Of a DNA stretch of 64,000 bases, positions 8,414 to 17,370 are shown one piece after another; within the stretch, counting starts at the first letter, position 1; each line of letters begins with the position of its first letter. A program made the translations under genes and the position numbers. Under the pieces are notes generated by a model. The model was not told where the DNA came from and made no database searches. It worked only from the letters and a program-made list of their open reading frames with translations. This stretch comes from Arthrobacter sp. Hiyo8 (GTDB lineage: Bacteria > Actinomycetota > Actinomycetes > Actinomycetales > Micrococcaceae), in NCBI GenBank assembly GCA_001549895.1, contig AP014719.1, positions 1,426,001 to 1,490,000 of the forward strand, read 5' to 3'.

Positions 8414-9436
8414 CTAATTGATGGCAGCCTTCTCCCACTCCGAAACCTCGGCCAGCAGCTCAGCCTTCCGGGCCTCGTCCGCGAACGACGAACGCACCGA
8501 GTTCGCGGCCAGGCGTGCCCGGTCCGCAATGGACAACCGGTGCACGGCGACAAGCTGCTCGAAGTTGTCGTCCACATAGCCGCCAAAGTACGCGGGATCG
8601 TCCGAGTTCACGCTGACATTCAGCCCGGCTGCCAACATCGCAGGCAAAGGGTGATCAGCCAAGGTGTCCACCGCGCGCAGCCGGACGTTGGACAAGGGAC
8701 ACACGGTCAACGGAATCTGGCCTGCCACCAACCGTTCCACCAGAGCCGTATCTTCCATGCAACGGATGCCGTGGTCGATCCTCTCCGCGCCGAGCAGATC
8801 GAGGGCCTCGTAAATATACGAAGCCGGGCCTTCCTCGCCCGCGTGCGCGATCCGTCGCAGTCCGGCCTCCGCCGCGCGGCGGTATAGTCGCTCGAACTTC
8901 GACGGCGGATTGCCCACCTCAGCCGAGTCCAGGCCGATGCCGGCAATCGGCGCCTTCATGGTTAGAAGCTGCTCCAAAACCTCCAGCGCAGATTCCTCGG
9001 ACATGTCCCTCAAGAACGCGGCAATCAGGAGCGTCGAGACGCCGAAGTCCTCTACCGACGTCGCGAGCGCGGACGCCACACCGTTCACGCACGTCTCGAG
9101 GGCCACGCCGCGCGAGATGTGCGCCTGCGGATCCATCATGACCTCGACGTGCCGCACGCCACCGGCCGCGGCACGTGCCAAATAGGCCCTGGTCATGTCC
9201 GCGAAATCCTGCTCGGTGCGCAACACGGCCATGTTGGCGTAGTACAGATCAAGGAATGACTGCAGATCCGTGAACTCGTACCTTGCGCGCAGCTCGTCCA
9301 AATCCGCGTACGGAAGCTCAATCCCGTTCCGTTCCGCGAGCGCGAAAATCAGCTCGGGCTGAAGCGTCCCTTCGATGTGTAGGTGCAGTTCGGCAACCGG
9401 AGGTGCCGCCGTCGTCGATTCGCCAAAAGTTTCCAC
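8414..9436 (-). CDS. Adenine/adenosine deaminase family protein, probably adenine deaminase
   Basis: An intact 340-residue protein. The metal-site motifs of the ADA superfamily are present: HLHIEGT (H18, H20), HAGEE (H198, catalytic E201), DHG (H222) and NSDDPAYFGGY (D279/D280). Classical adenosine deaminases have HxHxDG at the first site, while IEGT and DDPAYF with an aromatic residue after DDP are features of the fungal/bacterial adenine deaminases (Aah1 type). So the likely reaction is adenine to hypoxanthine plus ammonia, a purine-salvage step in the cytosol. Automatic annotation would often say adenosine deaminase. The gene is divergent from the Pyr_excise-type gene at 9578. Confidence 0.85.
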   Translation of the reverse strand: METFGESTTAAPPVAELHLHIEGTLQPELIFALAERNGIELPYADLDELRARYEFTDLQSFLDLYYANMAVLRTEQDFADMTRAYLARAAAGGVRHVEVMMDPQAHISRGVALETCVNGVASALATSVEDFGVSTLLIAAFLRDMSEESALEVLEQLLTMKAPIAGIGLDSAEVGNPPSKFERLYRRAAEAGLRRIAHAGEEGPASYIYEALDLLGAERIDHGIRCMEDTALVERLVAGQIPLTVCPLSNVRLRAVDTLADHPLPAMLAAGLNVSVNSDDPAYFGGYVDDNFEQLVAVHRLSIADRARLAANSVRSSFADEARKAELLAEVSEWEKAAIN

Positions 9437-9577
9437 TCGACAAGACTAGGACGAATACTGGACGCGCCCCATCTGAGCGCCCGGCAAACAGCGATCAAAG
9501 GGCGCCAATAACACGAGCGAGGGGAAGGCCACACCGCGTCAACTTGGATCTACGCCGTTCGGCCCCAAACTGAAAGG

Positions 9578-10480
9578 ATGCAGACCTTCCTCCCGTTCCC
9601 CGATTTCAAGCAAAGTGCTGCCGTCTTGGACACCGCAAGGCTTGGCAAGCAGCGTGTCGAAGCACTGCAGATCCTTCGCGCACTGGTGATCCCGAGTTCG
9701 GCCGGCCCTCCCACCCCGCTATCCGCATGTGGATGGGCTACGTTCCGCGCTCACCCTCTACGGCCTGGCCATGGTGGACGAATGGGTCGCCCGCGGCAAT
9801 CCGGACAACACCCGCTCCAGCATCACCGAGTTCGCACCCCAGGCAGCCCACCCTGACTACGCCTCCAAGATTCCTATGCCGCCGTGGCTGGGCGACGCCG
9901 ATTTCCACCTGAGCCACCGCTCCAAGCTGCTCCAAAAGGAGCCCCGCTTCTACGCCGAGCTCTTCCCGGACACTCCGAACGACCTCGAGTACCTCTGGCC
10001 CGAGCCCAGTCACGAGTTCATCCCCGAAGACCCTACGACGACTTCATCTGGGTGCTTCGCGCTCCGGTGGGCGACGTCGAACCCGAGAAGATCGACAAAG
10101 TGGGGATGCCGGCAGCAGGCAAGGCGAAGGCCGCGAACAGTGAGGGCGACGGCTACCAATTCGTTTATGCCTCGGAAACGTCCCGCCGTCCGGGCAAGAC
10201 CGCCCGCAAAGCCCCGAAGCAGCTGGTGAAGAAGCCCACGCGCAATCGCCAGCGCCAAGATGAGGCCTTCCGGACGCTCCCCGGCAACACGCCAGTTCTC
10301 GTCCCCATCGAGGGCGGCGCCAAGTTTGCCTTGGGCAAGATCCACGGACGACCGATCACCCTGGAAGACGGCCGTTTCGGTCGCAACTTCGAGGTCACCA
10401 AGATCATCGACCGCTCGGACTTCGACTACCCGGCCTTGTTGCAGGATCCGCGGGCGTTCTTCCCGATTCCGGCACCATAG
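9578..10480 (+). CDS. Pyr_excise / MSMEG_6728-type protein, two to three frameshifts
   Basis: The N-terminus MQTFLPFPDFKQSAAVLDTA then RLGKQRVEALQILRAL, and the following MWMGYV...LTLYGLAMVDEWVARGNPD, match the bacterial Pyr_excise family (related to pyrimidine-dimer DNA glycosylases; mycobacterial MSMEG_6728 group). The long C-terminal part (KPTRNRQRQDEAFRTLPG, then PVLVPIEGGAKFALGKI) is basic and specific to the actinobacterial subgroup. The frame changes near 9700, 9745 and 10030; restored length is about 300 residues. A role in DNA repair is inferred from the family only; I cannot confirm the glycosylase residues. Stop TAG 10478-10480. Confidence 0.75.
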
Positions 10481-10489
10481 CGGCTCGAG

Positions 10490-10672
10490 CTAGACGTTCT
10501 GCCGACGGACGAGCGCCCGCATAACCAAGATCTCGTAGGCCACCAAGGCGACAACCCACATGTAGTCATACCAGCGGGCGTCGAATCGAACGAGCAACGC
10601 CAGCAGCCCGAGCGCTGCAACCAACTGGGTCGTGATGATGGCCGACCAAGGCGTTGTTTTCACCTTATCCAC
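10490..10672 (-). CDS. Small membrane protein (about 60 aa)
   Basis: GTG at 10672 is preceded by GGAGG twelve bases upstream; an ATG at 10714 is also in frame. The protein VDKVKTTPWSAIITTQLVAA has two hydrophobic segments (SAIITTQLVAALGLLALLV and YMWVVALVAYEILVMRALV) and ends RRQNV. Its 5' end overlaps the secreted protein gene (10665-11294), so the two are probably co-transcribed and translationally coupled. I do not recognise the family. Size and position are those of immunity or accessory proteins. Confidence 0.6.
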   Translation of the reverse strand: MDKVKTTPWSAIITTQLVAALGLLALLVRFDARWYDYMWVVALVAYEILVMRALVRRQNV

Positions 10673-11294
10673 AAGAAATGACCACCCCTCCTGCCGCGAA
10701 AAGGACACCCGCACCGTAGGCGGCCCAACCGATTGCTCCTATCGGTCCCATAAGAGACACGATTACACCAAACCCTGCATACGCGCATCCTATTGACACC
10801 GGTCCGCCACGGGGAATCAGATCGGGGTTGTAGTGTGCAACATGGCGGCCCGAGATGTAGGTATCAAGCCATCCGTGACAGGCTAGGATCTCCTTGCCGT
10901 TCCATCCTATGGTGGCTCCGTTATAACCCGTGCAGTAGTAGTAGTCATATCGTCCCGTCGACATAGGGGCAATGGCGCCGCCGGGTGCCTTTTTGCTTGC
11001 TAGGAAGTGGCCACCCGAAAAGTCGCCCCGCTCTTCAATCCGGATTTTTAGCGCCGCTTGCGTCTCCGAGACTTGAGGACTTTCAAGGAGCAATGCTAGA
11101 CGGTTGCTATCACCGTCGAACGCCTCAGAAATCGCGGTTTGAATCTGTTCAGGTGTTTGCAACTGCGACGTTGTTTTTGGCGGCGGTGGCGCTGTAACAG
11201 TTGCCGCCATTGCGCCGCTAATTCCACCAACCAACAGAGCGGCACTTGTCACCACAACTGCAATGACGCTTCGTATTTTCTTCCCAATGCCCAT
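10665..11294 (-). CDS. Secreted Cys/Gly-rich hypothetical protein
   Basis: An intact 209-residue protein with a strong ribosome site (GGGGGGAGAA then ATG). A signal peptide is clear: basic start MGIGKKIRS, hydrophobic core to residue 29, and a likely cut after A-M-A at about residue 30. A Pro-rich spacer and a helical region follow. The last 46 residues (163-209) are hydrophobic and glycine-rich, with segments GFGVIVSLMGPIGAIGWAAY and GVLFAAGGVVISC. Four cysteines (121, 139, 170, 208) could form two disulfides. No enzyme motif is visible. The C-terminus resembles membrane-active peptides; a small membrane protein gene overlaps its end. The composition is less G+C-rich than the neighbours, hinting at transfer. 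Confidence 0.65.
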   Translation of the reverse strand: MGIGKKIRSVIAVVVTSAALLVGGISGAMAATVTAPPPPKTTSQLQTPEQIQTAISEAFDGDSNRLALLLESPQVSETQAALKIRIEERGDFSGGHFLASKKAPGGAIAPMSTGRYDYYYCTGYNGATIGWNGKEILACHGWLDTYISGRHVAHYNPDLIPRGGPVSIGCAYAGFGVIVSLMGPIGAIGWAAYGAGVLFAAGGVVISCG

Positions 11295-11586
11295 TTCTCC
11301 CCCCTTTGAGTTGTAGCAAGTGAGTGACCATCGTAAGTTGCATTTGTTAGAGGAAAGTCGCGACCAGGTGCTGATAGCGCCGAATTGAGTGTTGTTTGGC
11401 GGAAAAATGAGTGTTTTTGCTTGGATGAATGAGTAGTTTCATTGAAGACGCCGTTAGGCTCCTTCGTGAATACGATGGCACTCTGGTTCCCTGGCCTGGC
11501 CGTGGGGCCACCGCGAGGGTCCCTGCCCTGAGCTTGCGAAGGCTGGGAGCCGGCGGGGACTTGCGAGGCGAGGGTGCCGATGGGGA
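11295..11586. other. Intergenic region upstream of the secreted-protein gene
   Basis: The left half is AT-richer, holding TGAGTGTTGTTTGGCGG and AATGAGTGTTTTTGC (a repeated TGAGTGTTxTTxGC theme around 11385-11421). The right half is G+C-rich and runs into the end of the EAL gene. It should contain the secreted-protein promoter and the EAL-gene terminator, but I could not define either. Confidence 0.35.
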
Positions 11587-13029
11587 CTAGTTCGACCCGG
11601 GATTCGTCGATGTCTTCGGCTTTCCCGGGTGCTGGAGCGCCTCACCCCAGTGTGCCCAGTCCTCCGGCCGCACCGACGGTCGGCCCAGCAGGTAACCTTG
11701 CCCGGCCGTCATGCCGAGCTCGACTACCGCGCTCAACTCGGCTTCGGTTTCGATCCCTTCGGCCACCAGGGCTGCTCCGATCTCCTTCGCGAAGCCGACC
11801 ATGGCCGCCCCCAGGGCCCGCTGGCCCGGGTCCGTGTCGATGCCGGCGATGATCTCCCTGTCCAGCTTGATCACGTCGGGCTTGAGGAGCAGGACGTGGC
11901 GCATGGACGCAAAGCCAGCACCTGCGTCATCAACGGCGATCCTCAATCCACGGCCTCGTAAAGGTGCAAGCGCCGCTGCGAGGGGACCATAATCCACGAC
12001 GTGGTGGCGTTCCGTCACCTCGAGCACGATCCGGCCTGTCGATATTCCGGAGTCCGCGAGAATATCGGGGAGTCTCGCGTCAAGGCATGCCCGGGGTGAG
12101 AGATTCACAGAAACCGACAGCGTGGGCGGCAGCCCCTTCGCAGCCGCGAGTGCGGTCTCAAGAGCGAGGATCTCAAGCTCAACATCCAGTCCAACGGCGG
12201 TAGCCTCAGCGAACAAACCCTCGGGGGAAATGCTCGGAGAGCCCGGAAACCGGGTCAAGGCTTCGGCTCCAGTGATCGAGTCTGATTCCAGGGAGCGGAT
12301 CGGTTGGAACGCCGTCATCAAGGAACGCCCGGCGAGCGTCGCTTCGATCCGGCTCCTGATCTCTCCGGCAGCGAGCGTGTCCGCTGTCCCGGGATCAAGG
12401 GCCCTGCTCGTACCTTCGAAACCAGCAGGCCGTCCGGCGGCATCGCGAAGTGACCTTCCGGACACCTCGACCGGGACCTTGCTGCCATCCTTGCGGCGGC
12501 ATACGGCATGGAGTCCGGACCAGCCGGCATCTGCGTCCTGGGTGGAAGCCAGCGCTTGCAGGGCCTCCGCCAGCTCGTCGGGATCAATGATCAGGCTGAA
12601 ATGCCTGCCCAGTATTTCGGCAGGCTCGTACCCGGTCAATTCCGCTCCCGCCGGGCTCGAGAAGGTGAAGCGCCCATCGGGTCCTATGGCCCACAACCAC
12701 TCCTTGCTGGTGGTCAGCACCGTATCCATCAAGCGGGTGGTCCGGGACGCTTCAGCGCGCTCCCGGAACTGCTGCCGCACCAAAGAAAACGACGCGAAAA
12801 CCACGACGGGAACCACGAGCAACGCAATGACATCAGGAATCCAGACGGGCCAACCGAAGTTGTCCCAAGGTTCTTCGCCCAGCATCAAGGGAAGGCCTGC
12901 AGTCAAGGCAACAGCGGCCTCCAAGACGATGATGACAAGCAGCCACCATCGGGGCATGGACGCCCGAATGCTCTCCTTCGGCCCGCGCGTTCGAAACATG
13001 GCCCCCTGCCACAAGCTAACGCTGCTCAT
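11587..13029 (-). CDS. Membrane-anchored PAS-EAL protein (probable c-di-GMP phosphodiesterase)
   Basis: An intact 480-residue protein. Two hydrophobic segments (about 30-49 and 66-83) anchor it in the membrane. A PAS domain follows (about 100-210: WLWAIGPDGRFTFSSPAGAE, LTGYEPAEILGRH). The EAL domain spans about 228-470 and has the catalytic set: EAL as E256-A-L in GAEALTRF, NLSPR (N309), EVTE (E337), VDDAG (D367/D368), VIKLD (K388) and AEGIE (E424), then GYLLGRP. All expected metal- and base-binding residues are present, so it probably hydrolyses cyclic di-GMP in response to a PAS-sensed cue. There is no GGDEF domain. It stands alone between unrelated genes. Confidence 0.88.
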   Translation of the reverse strand: MSSVSLWQGAMFRTRGPKESIRASMPRWWLLVIIVLEAAVALTAGLPLMLGEEPWDNFGWPVWIPDVIALLVVPVVVFASFSLVRQQFRERAEASRTTRLMDTVLTTSKEWLWAIGPDGRFTFSSPAGAELTGYEPAEILGRHFSLIIDPDELAEALQALASTQDADAGWSGLHAVCRRKDGSKVPVEVSGRSLRDAAGRPAGFEGTSRALDPGTADTLAAGEIRSRIEATLAGRSLMTAFQPIRSLESDSITGAEALTRFPGSPSISPEGLFAEATAVGLDVELEILALETALAAAKGLPPTLSVSVNLSPRACLDARLPDILADSGISTGRIVLEVTERHHVVDYGPLAAALAPLRGRGLRIAVDDAGAGFASMRHVLLLKPDVIKLDREIIAGIDTDPGQRALGAAMVGFAKEIGAALVAEGIETEAELSAVVELGMTAGQGYLLGRPSVRPEDWAHWGEALQHPGKPKTSTNPGSN

Positions 13030-13081
13030 CTCCTACATGATGCTGGCTTTCACCTTATCCACAAACTGGGGTTGGATGCGG

Positions 13082-13669
13082 TCACGATGCTTCCTCCAGG
13101 GAGTCGATGAGAGCCAAACCGCGGCGCGCCCACTCTATTTCGGTGTCCGCGCGGGCAACCAAGCCCTCGTAGGTGAAGATCTTGTACTCCAAGGTGCGAC
13201 GGCGGTCTGCGTCCGGAGTCACGGCCAGCCGTTTTCTCAGCATGACGTTCGTGCCGTTCTTCAGTTCCTGGATCATGCCTGCCCACTGCTCCCGGCGCAG
13301 CGTGTGGTAGTCGATGTGTGCCTGCATGTGGGCTCGAGCGGCGCGAGGGTCTGCCCATTCCAGGTAGGCCGCCTTGAGGTGAACGGGATCGCGCTCGCGG
13401 GAGTACTCCAGGGGCGTGTTCATCCAGTCCCGGAAGGCTGCCCGGCCTTCCGCGGTGATCCGGTATTGCGTCTTTTTGCCGCGCGGCCCCCAGGGGATTT
13501 CCTCGCCGGCCAGCAGTCCGTCCTTTTCCATCTTCCGAAGCTCGGGATAGATCTGCGAATCGGGGGCGTGCCAGACGTAGGCCACCGACGACTCGAAACG
13601 CTTGGACAAGTCGTAACCGGTCATTGGCTCAACGGAAAGCAGTGCCAGCAACGCGTACCGGAGACTCAC
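13082..13669 (-). CDS. vanR: PadR-family regulator, VanR-like
   Basis: GTG at 13669 gives 195 residues; the open frame extends upstream but crosses the operator, so this start is preferred. Residues 1-75 are a PadR winged helix: YALLALLSVEPMTGYDLSKRF, SDSQIYPELRKMEKDGLL with the expected Tyr/Pro, and the wing GPRGKKTQYRIT. The C-terminal helical Vir_act_alpha_C domain mediates dimerisation (PLEYSRERDPVHLKAAYLEW). It is divergent from the vanA-like gene with a 21-bp inverted repeat between them. In Corynebacterium glutamicum a PadR-type VanR represses vanABK in the same gene order, so the name is inferred from context. Confidence 0.8.
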   Translation of the reverse strand: MSLRYALLALLSVEPMTGYDLSKRFESSVAYVWHAPDSQIYPELRKMEKDGLLAGEEIPWGPRGKKTQYRITAEGRAAFRDWMNTPLEYSRERDPVHLKAAYLEWADPRAARAHMQAHIDYHTLRREQWAGMIQELKNGTNVMLRKRLAVTPDADRRRTLEYKIFTYEGLVARADTEIEWARRGLALIDSLEEAS

Positions 13670-13697
13670 GGATGACCCCTTTCTTAGCTCTTGCCAA

Positions 13698-13749
13698 TAA
13701 CTATATCCATAGATAGTGTGATCCAACGCACTAACTATGGAGATAGTTA
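13698..13749. promoter_or_regulatory. 21-bp inverted repeat, probable VanR operator
   Basis: The left arm (13698-13718, TAACTATATCC...TAGTG) and right arm (13729-13749, CACTAACTATGG...GTTA) are reverse complements with two mismatches, separated by 10 bp. Each arm also holds its own smaller dyad (CTATnnATAG-like). The site begins 28 bp upstream of the padR start and ends 62 bp before the vanA start, so one site could control both divergent promoters. PadR proteins bind such AT-rich dyads; binding here is inferred. Confidence 0.75.
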
Positions 13750-13811
13750 CTAAGACCACCCACCCGGCGGCGTCATGGTCGACGCCGAGCCGGCGACTGG
13801 AAGGAAGAGCC

Positions 13812-14900
13812 GTGACTGATGTCCGGACACAGAGCTCCACCACCAACAAGGTCCTCGGCTACCCGCTGAACGTCTGGTACGTCGCCGCCTGGGACAAGGA
13901 AGTGACGCGCAAGCCGATGTCGCGCAAGGTGGCCGGACGCCCACTCGCGCTGTACCGAACGGAGGGCGGCAAAGCGGTGGCCCTGGCTGACGCCTGCTGG
14001 CACCGGTTGGCGCCGCTGTCCATGGGCAAGACCCTCGCTAAGGACCAGATCCAGTGCCCATACCATGGCATCGTCTACAACTCAGCCGGACGCTGCGTCT
14101 CCATGCCGGCGCAAGAGACGATAAATCCCAGCGCTACCGTGCCGTCCTTCCCGGTGGTGGAGCGCCACCGCTATGTCTGGGTGTGGCTCGGGGACCCCAC
14201 GAAAGCCGATCCGGACTGGTTCCGGACATGCACCAGCTGGACTCCCCGGAATGGGCAGGAGATGGCGAAACCATCTACGCCCCGTGCAACTTCCAGCTGG
14301 TGCTGGACAACCTCATGGACCTGACGCACGAGGAATTCATCCACTCCTCCTCAATCGGACAAGAAGAGCTGAGTGAATCGGACTTCACGGTCACCCACGA
14401 CGACGGGACCGTCACAGTGTCCCGATGGATGTTCAACATCGACGCGCCTCCGTTCTGGCTCAAGAACATGCGCGACAAGTTCCCCGGATTCGAAGGCAAA
14501 GTGGACCGCTGGCAGATCATCACCTTCCGCTCGCCATCGGTGATCAATATCGATGTCGGTGTTGCCAAGGCGGCACCGGCGCCTTCGATGGGAACCGCAG
14601 CCAAGGGTCAACGGCTTCGTGATGAACGCGATCACGCCCGAAAGCGACAAGTCCTGCCACTACTTCTGGGCGTTCATGCGCAACTACCGCCTGGATAGCC
14701 AGCTCATCACCACCCAACTGCGCGAGGGCGTCCACGGGGTGTTCGGCGAAGATGAGGCCATGCTCACCGCGCAGGCAGCCATCGACGCCAACCCGGACTA
14801 CGAGTTCTACAACCTCAACATCGACGCCGGAGGCATGTGGGTCCGCCGGCTCATCGAACGCCAGCTCGAATCCGAAGGACGCCTGATTCCTCTCGCGTAG
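13812..14900 (+). CDS. vanA: Vanillate O-demethylase oxygenase subunit (Rieske), two to three frameshifts
   Basis: GTG at 13812 follows AAGGAAGAG. The N-terminal Rieske domain has CWH (residues ~59-61) and CPYHG seventeen residues on, the CxH...CxxH [2Fe-2S] ligands. The catalytic domain has LDNLMDLTHEEFIHSSSIG, which supplies the mononuclear iron His-x4-His. Together these are characteristic of VanA-type aromatic O-demethylases (vanillate to protocatechuate plus formaldehyde). Dicamba-demethylase-like enzymes share the plan, so another methoxy-aromatic substrate is possible. Frame breaks near 14215 and 14585-14605 fit lost C and G bases. It is the first gene of vanABK and ends 38 bp before vanB. 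Confidence 0.85.
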
Positions 14901-14938
14901 CGCGGAGACAGGCAAGCGCGAGACAGGTTGATATAGGC

Positions 14939-15948
14939 ATGGCAGCAACAAACATTGAGGTCTGGCAGCTGGGAACGGTTGTCGAAGTCCGGAACGTCGC
15001 CACGGACATCCAGCGCATCGTGATAGAGCCGTCCCGGCCCAAGAAAGCCGAACCGGGCTCACACATCGACGTCATGGTCAACATAGACGGACATGAGGAC
15101 AAACGCTCCTACTCCATCGTCGAGTCCAGCGAGGACGGCACCCGCTTGGCGATCAGCGTGCTGAAAGCGCCCCTATCCCGAGGCGGCTCCCTTTTCATCC
15201 ACACACTCGAGCCCGGAGACCAGCTGGAGATCACGCAGCCGTTGCAGAACTTCCCGCTCCGCGTGGGCGCGGGACGCTACATCCTGCTGGCCGGGGTATC
15301 GGCATCACGGCCATGATCAACATGGCCCGGGTACTGAGGAATCTCAACGCGGACTACACCCTCGTGTATGCGGGCCGCAGCCGCGCGGTGATGGCCTACC
15401 TGACGGAACTGCAGGAACTGCACGGGCAGAACCTCGTGGTCCACATCGATGGCGAGGGATCGCCCCTGGACGTCAACGCCCTGGTGGCCTCCGCCACGGA
15501 AGACACTGAACTGTACATGTGCGGGCCCATCAGGCTAATGGACGAAGTCCGCCGCACCTGGACCGAGCGCGGGCTCAGCTACCCCAACCTGCGCTACGAA
15601 ACCTTCGGCAACAGCGGCTGGCACGATCCGGAGGAATTCATTGTCAAAATCCCGAGCCTGGGATTGGAGGTGCCGGTGGGCAAGAGCCGCTCCATGCTCG
15701 AAGCCCTTGAGGATGCCGGCGCGGACATGATGTTCGACTGCCGCAAAGGCGAATGCGGGCTCTGCGAGGTCCGGATCCTGGGGCTTCAAGGCGCCATCGA
15801 CCACCGCGACGTCTTTTACAGCGCCAGGCAGAAGAACGCCACGGAGAAGATGGCCTGCTGCGTTTCCCGGGCCGTCACCTCCCCAACCGGCCTGGCGGCA
15901 GAAGCCTCCGCCGCCGGCCCGGCGGTAGTCACCATCGAGGTCTCGTGA
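14939..15948 (+). CDS. vanB: Vanillate O-demethylase reductase subunit, one frameshift
   Basis: The protein (about 336 residues once repaired) has the phthalate-dioxygenase-reductase order: an FMN/flavin domain (KRSYSIVES, then LEPGDQLEITQPLQNFPL), an NAD domain (YTLVYAGRS..., ELYMCGP), and a C-terminal plant-type ferredoxin with CRKGECGLC and a distal ACCVS cysteine, giving four ligands for [2Fe-2S]. It passes electrons from NADH to VanA. The frame breaks at 15293-15296 in a GGGG run; one extra G restores LAGGIGITAM, the nucleotide-binding glycine loop. It lies between vanA and the vanK-like transporter. Confidence 0.87.
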
Positions 15949-16020
15949 CCGCCGCCGCGGCAACGTCTTCCGTTCGCTGGAGCGCACGATACGACGAAGT
16001 ATCCCTACGAAAGGTTTGCC

Positions 16021-17369
16021 TTGGACATTAAGCATGAGATCAAAAACTCACCCATGAGTCGCTTTCAGGTCGTGACTGATCCTGATCATGATCGACGGAT
16101 TCGACGTGCTGGTCATGTCGTTCACAGCCCCGGCCCTCTCCGCAGAGTGGAAGGTCCCGCCCATCGAGCTGGGATACCTCCTCAGTGCCGGGTTGTTCGG
16201 CATGTCGGCAGGCTCCATTTTCCTGACGCCCCTCGCAGACAAGATTGGTCGCCGGAACCTGACCTTGGTGGCGCTGTCCATTATTTCGATAGGAATGATC
16301 CTGTCCGTGGGCGCGGCGGACGTCCAGCAGCTGATCGCCTGCAGGGTCTTCACCGGTCTGGGTATTGGCGGCATGATCGCCAATCTCAGCGTCATTGTGT
16401 CCGAGTACTCTTCAGACCGGCGGCGCGGCCTGGCCATGGGAATCTTCTCCGCCGGCTATCCGATTGGCGGCGCGATGGGCGGTGTCATCGCCGGGCATTG
16501 ATTGCCGGATACGGCTGGCGGGCAGCCTTTGCTTTCGGTGCCGTCATCAGCGTGGCCATGCTGGTTGCCAGTTGGTTCCTCCTTCCCGAATCCCTCGAAT
16601 ATCTGGCCGAGAAGGGCACTGCCAGCTCGCTTCCCGGATCAACAGGATTCTCGGCAAAATGGGCCGCCCCCTTCTTACGGAGATCCCTCCGGCCGCTTCC
16701 TTGGAACAGATATCGGGAAGTGTGTTCAAGGAGGTGTTCGGGCCGAAGATGCTAAGCCGAACGGTCCTGATGTGGATCGGCTATGCGTTCCTCATCGCAG
16801 CGTTCTATTTCGCCAATACGTGGACACCCAAGATCATGGCCGAGGCCGCAGGCAACAACCAGATCGGCGTAACGGCCGGCATCCTTATCAGCACGGGCGG
16901 CATTGTTGGTGCCCTTGGATTCGGGATTCTTTCGACGTGGATCAAGAGCCGCCTCCTCAACACTCTCTGCCTCGTTCTGGCCGGCATTGCCTACGTCGGC
17001 TTCGCCAGTTCCTTCGGTGCTACCGGGCTTGCGTTGGCCCTGGCTGCCATGGTCGGCATGCTCACCAACGCAGGAGTGGCCGGTTACTACACGATTGTGC
17101 CTCCGCTGTATTCGGCAAAGGCCCGGGCTTCGGGATTCGGCTGGATGATCGGCGTCGGGCGTCTGGTCTCCATTGTCGCGCCCATTCTGGTGGGATATCT
17201 CATCGCAGCAGGCATGCCGCCCGTCACCATCTTCTACGTGTTTGCCGTCCCCCTGCTCCTGTCCGCCCTGTGCTGCATTGCCCTGGGACAGGTGCTTCGT
17301 CGTCAAGAAGCTGTTGACATTGCGGGTGTAGAAGAGAACGCCGTCCGGGCGACCGGAGGGGCCCTCTAG
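16021..17369 (+). CDS. vanK: AAHS-family MFS aromatic-acid transporter (VanK-like), several frameshifts
   Basis: The likely start is TTG at 16021 after GAAAGG. Repaired length is about 449 residues with 12 membrane segments. The aromatic acid:H+ symporter signature is clear: [17 protein letters not shown] in TM1 and the motif A loop [17 protein letters not shown], then [20 protein letters not shown]. The C-terminal half is typical of PcaK/VanK ([16 protein letters not shown]). Breaks occur near 16078, 16497 and 16630. It follows vanB on the same strand, as in C. glutamicum vanABK, so it should import vanillate or a related aromatic acid. It ends one base from the convergent tex stop. Confidence 0.8.
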
Positions 17370-17370
17370 G

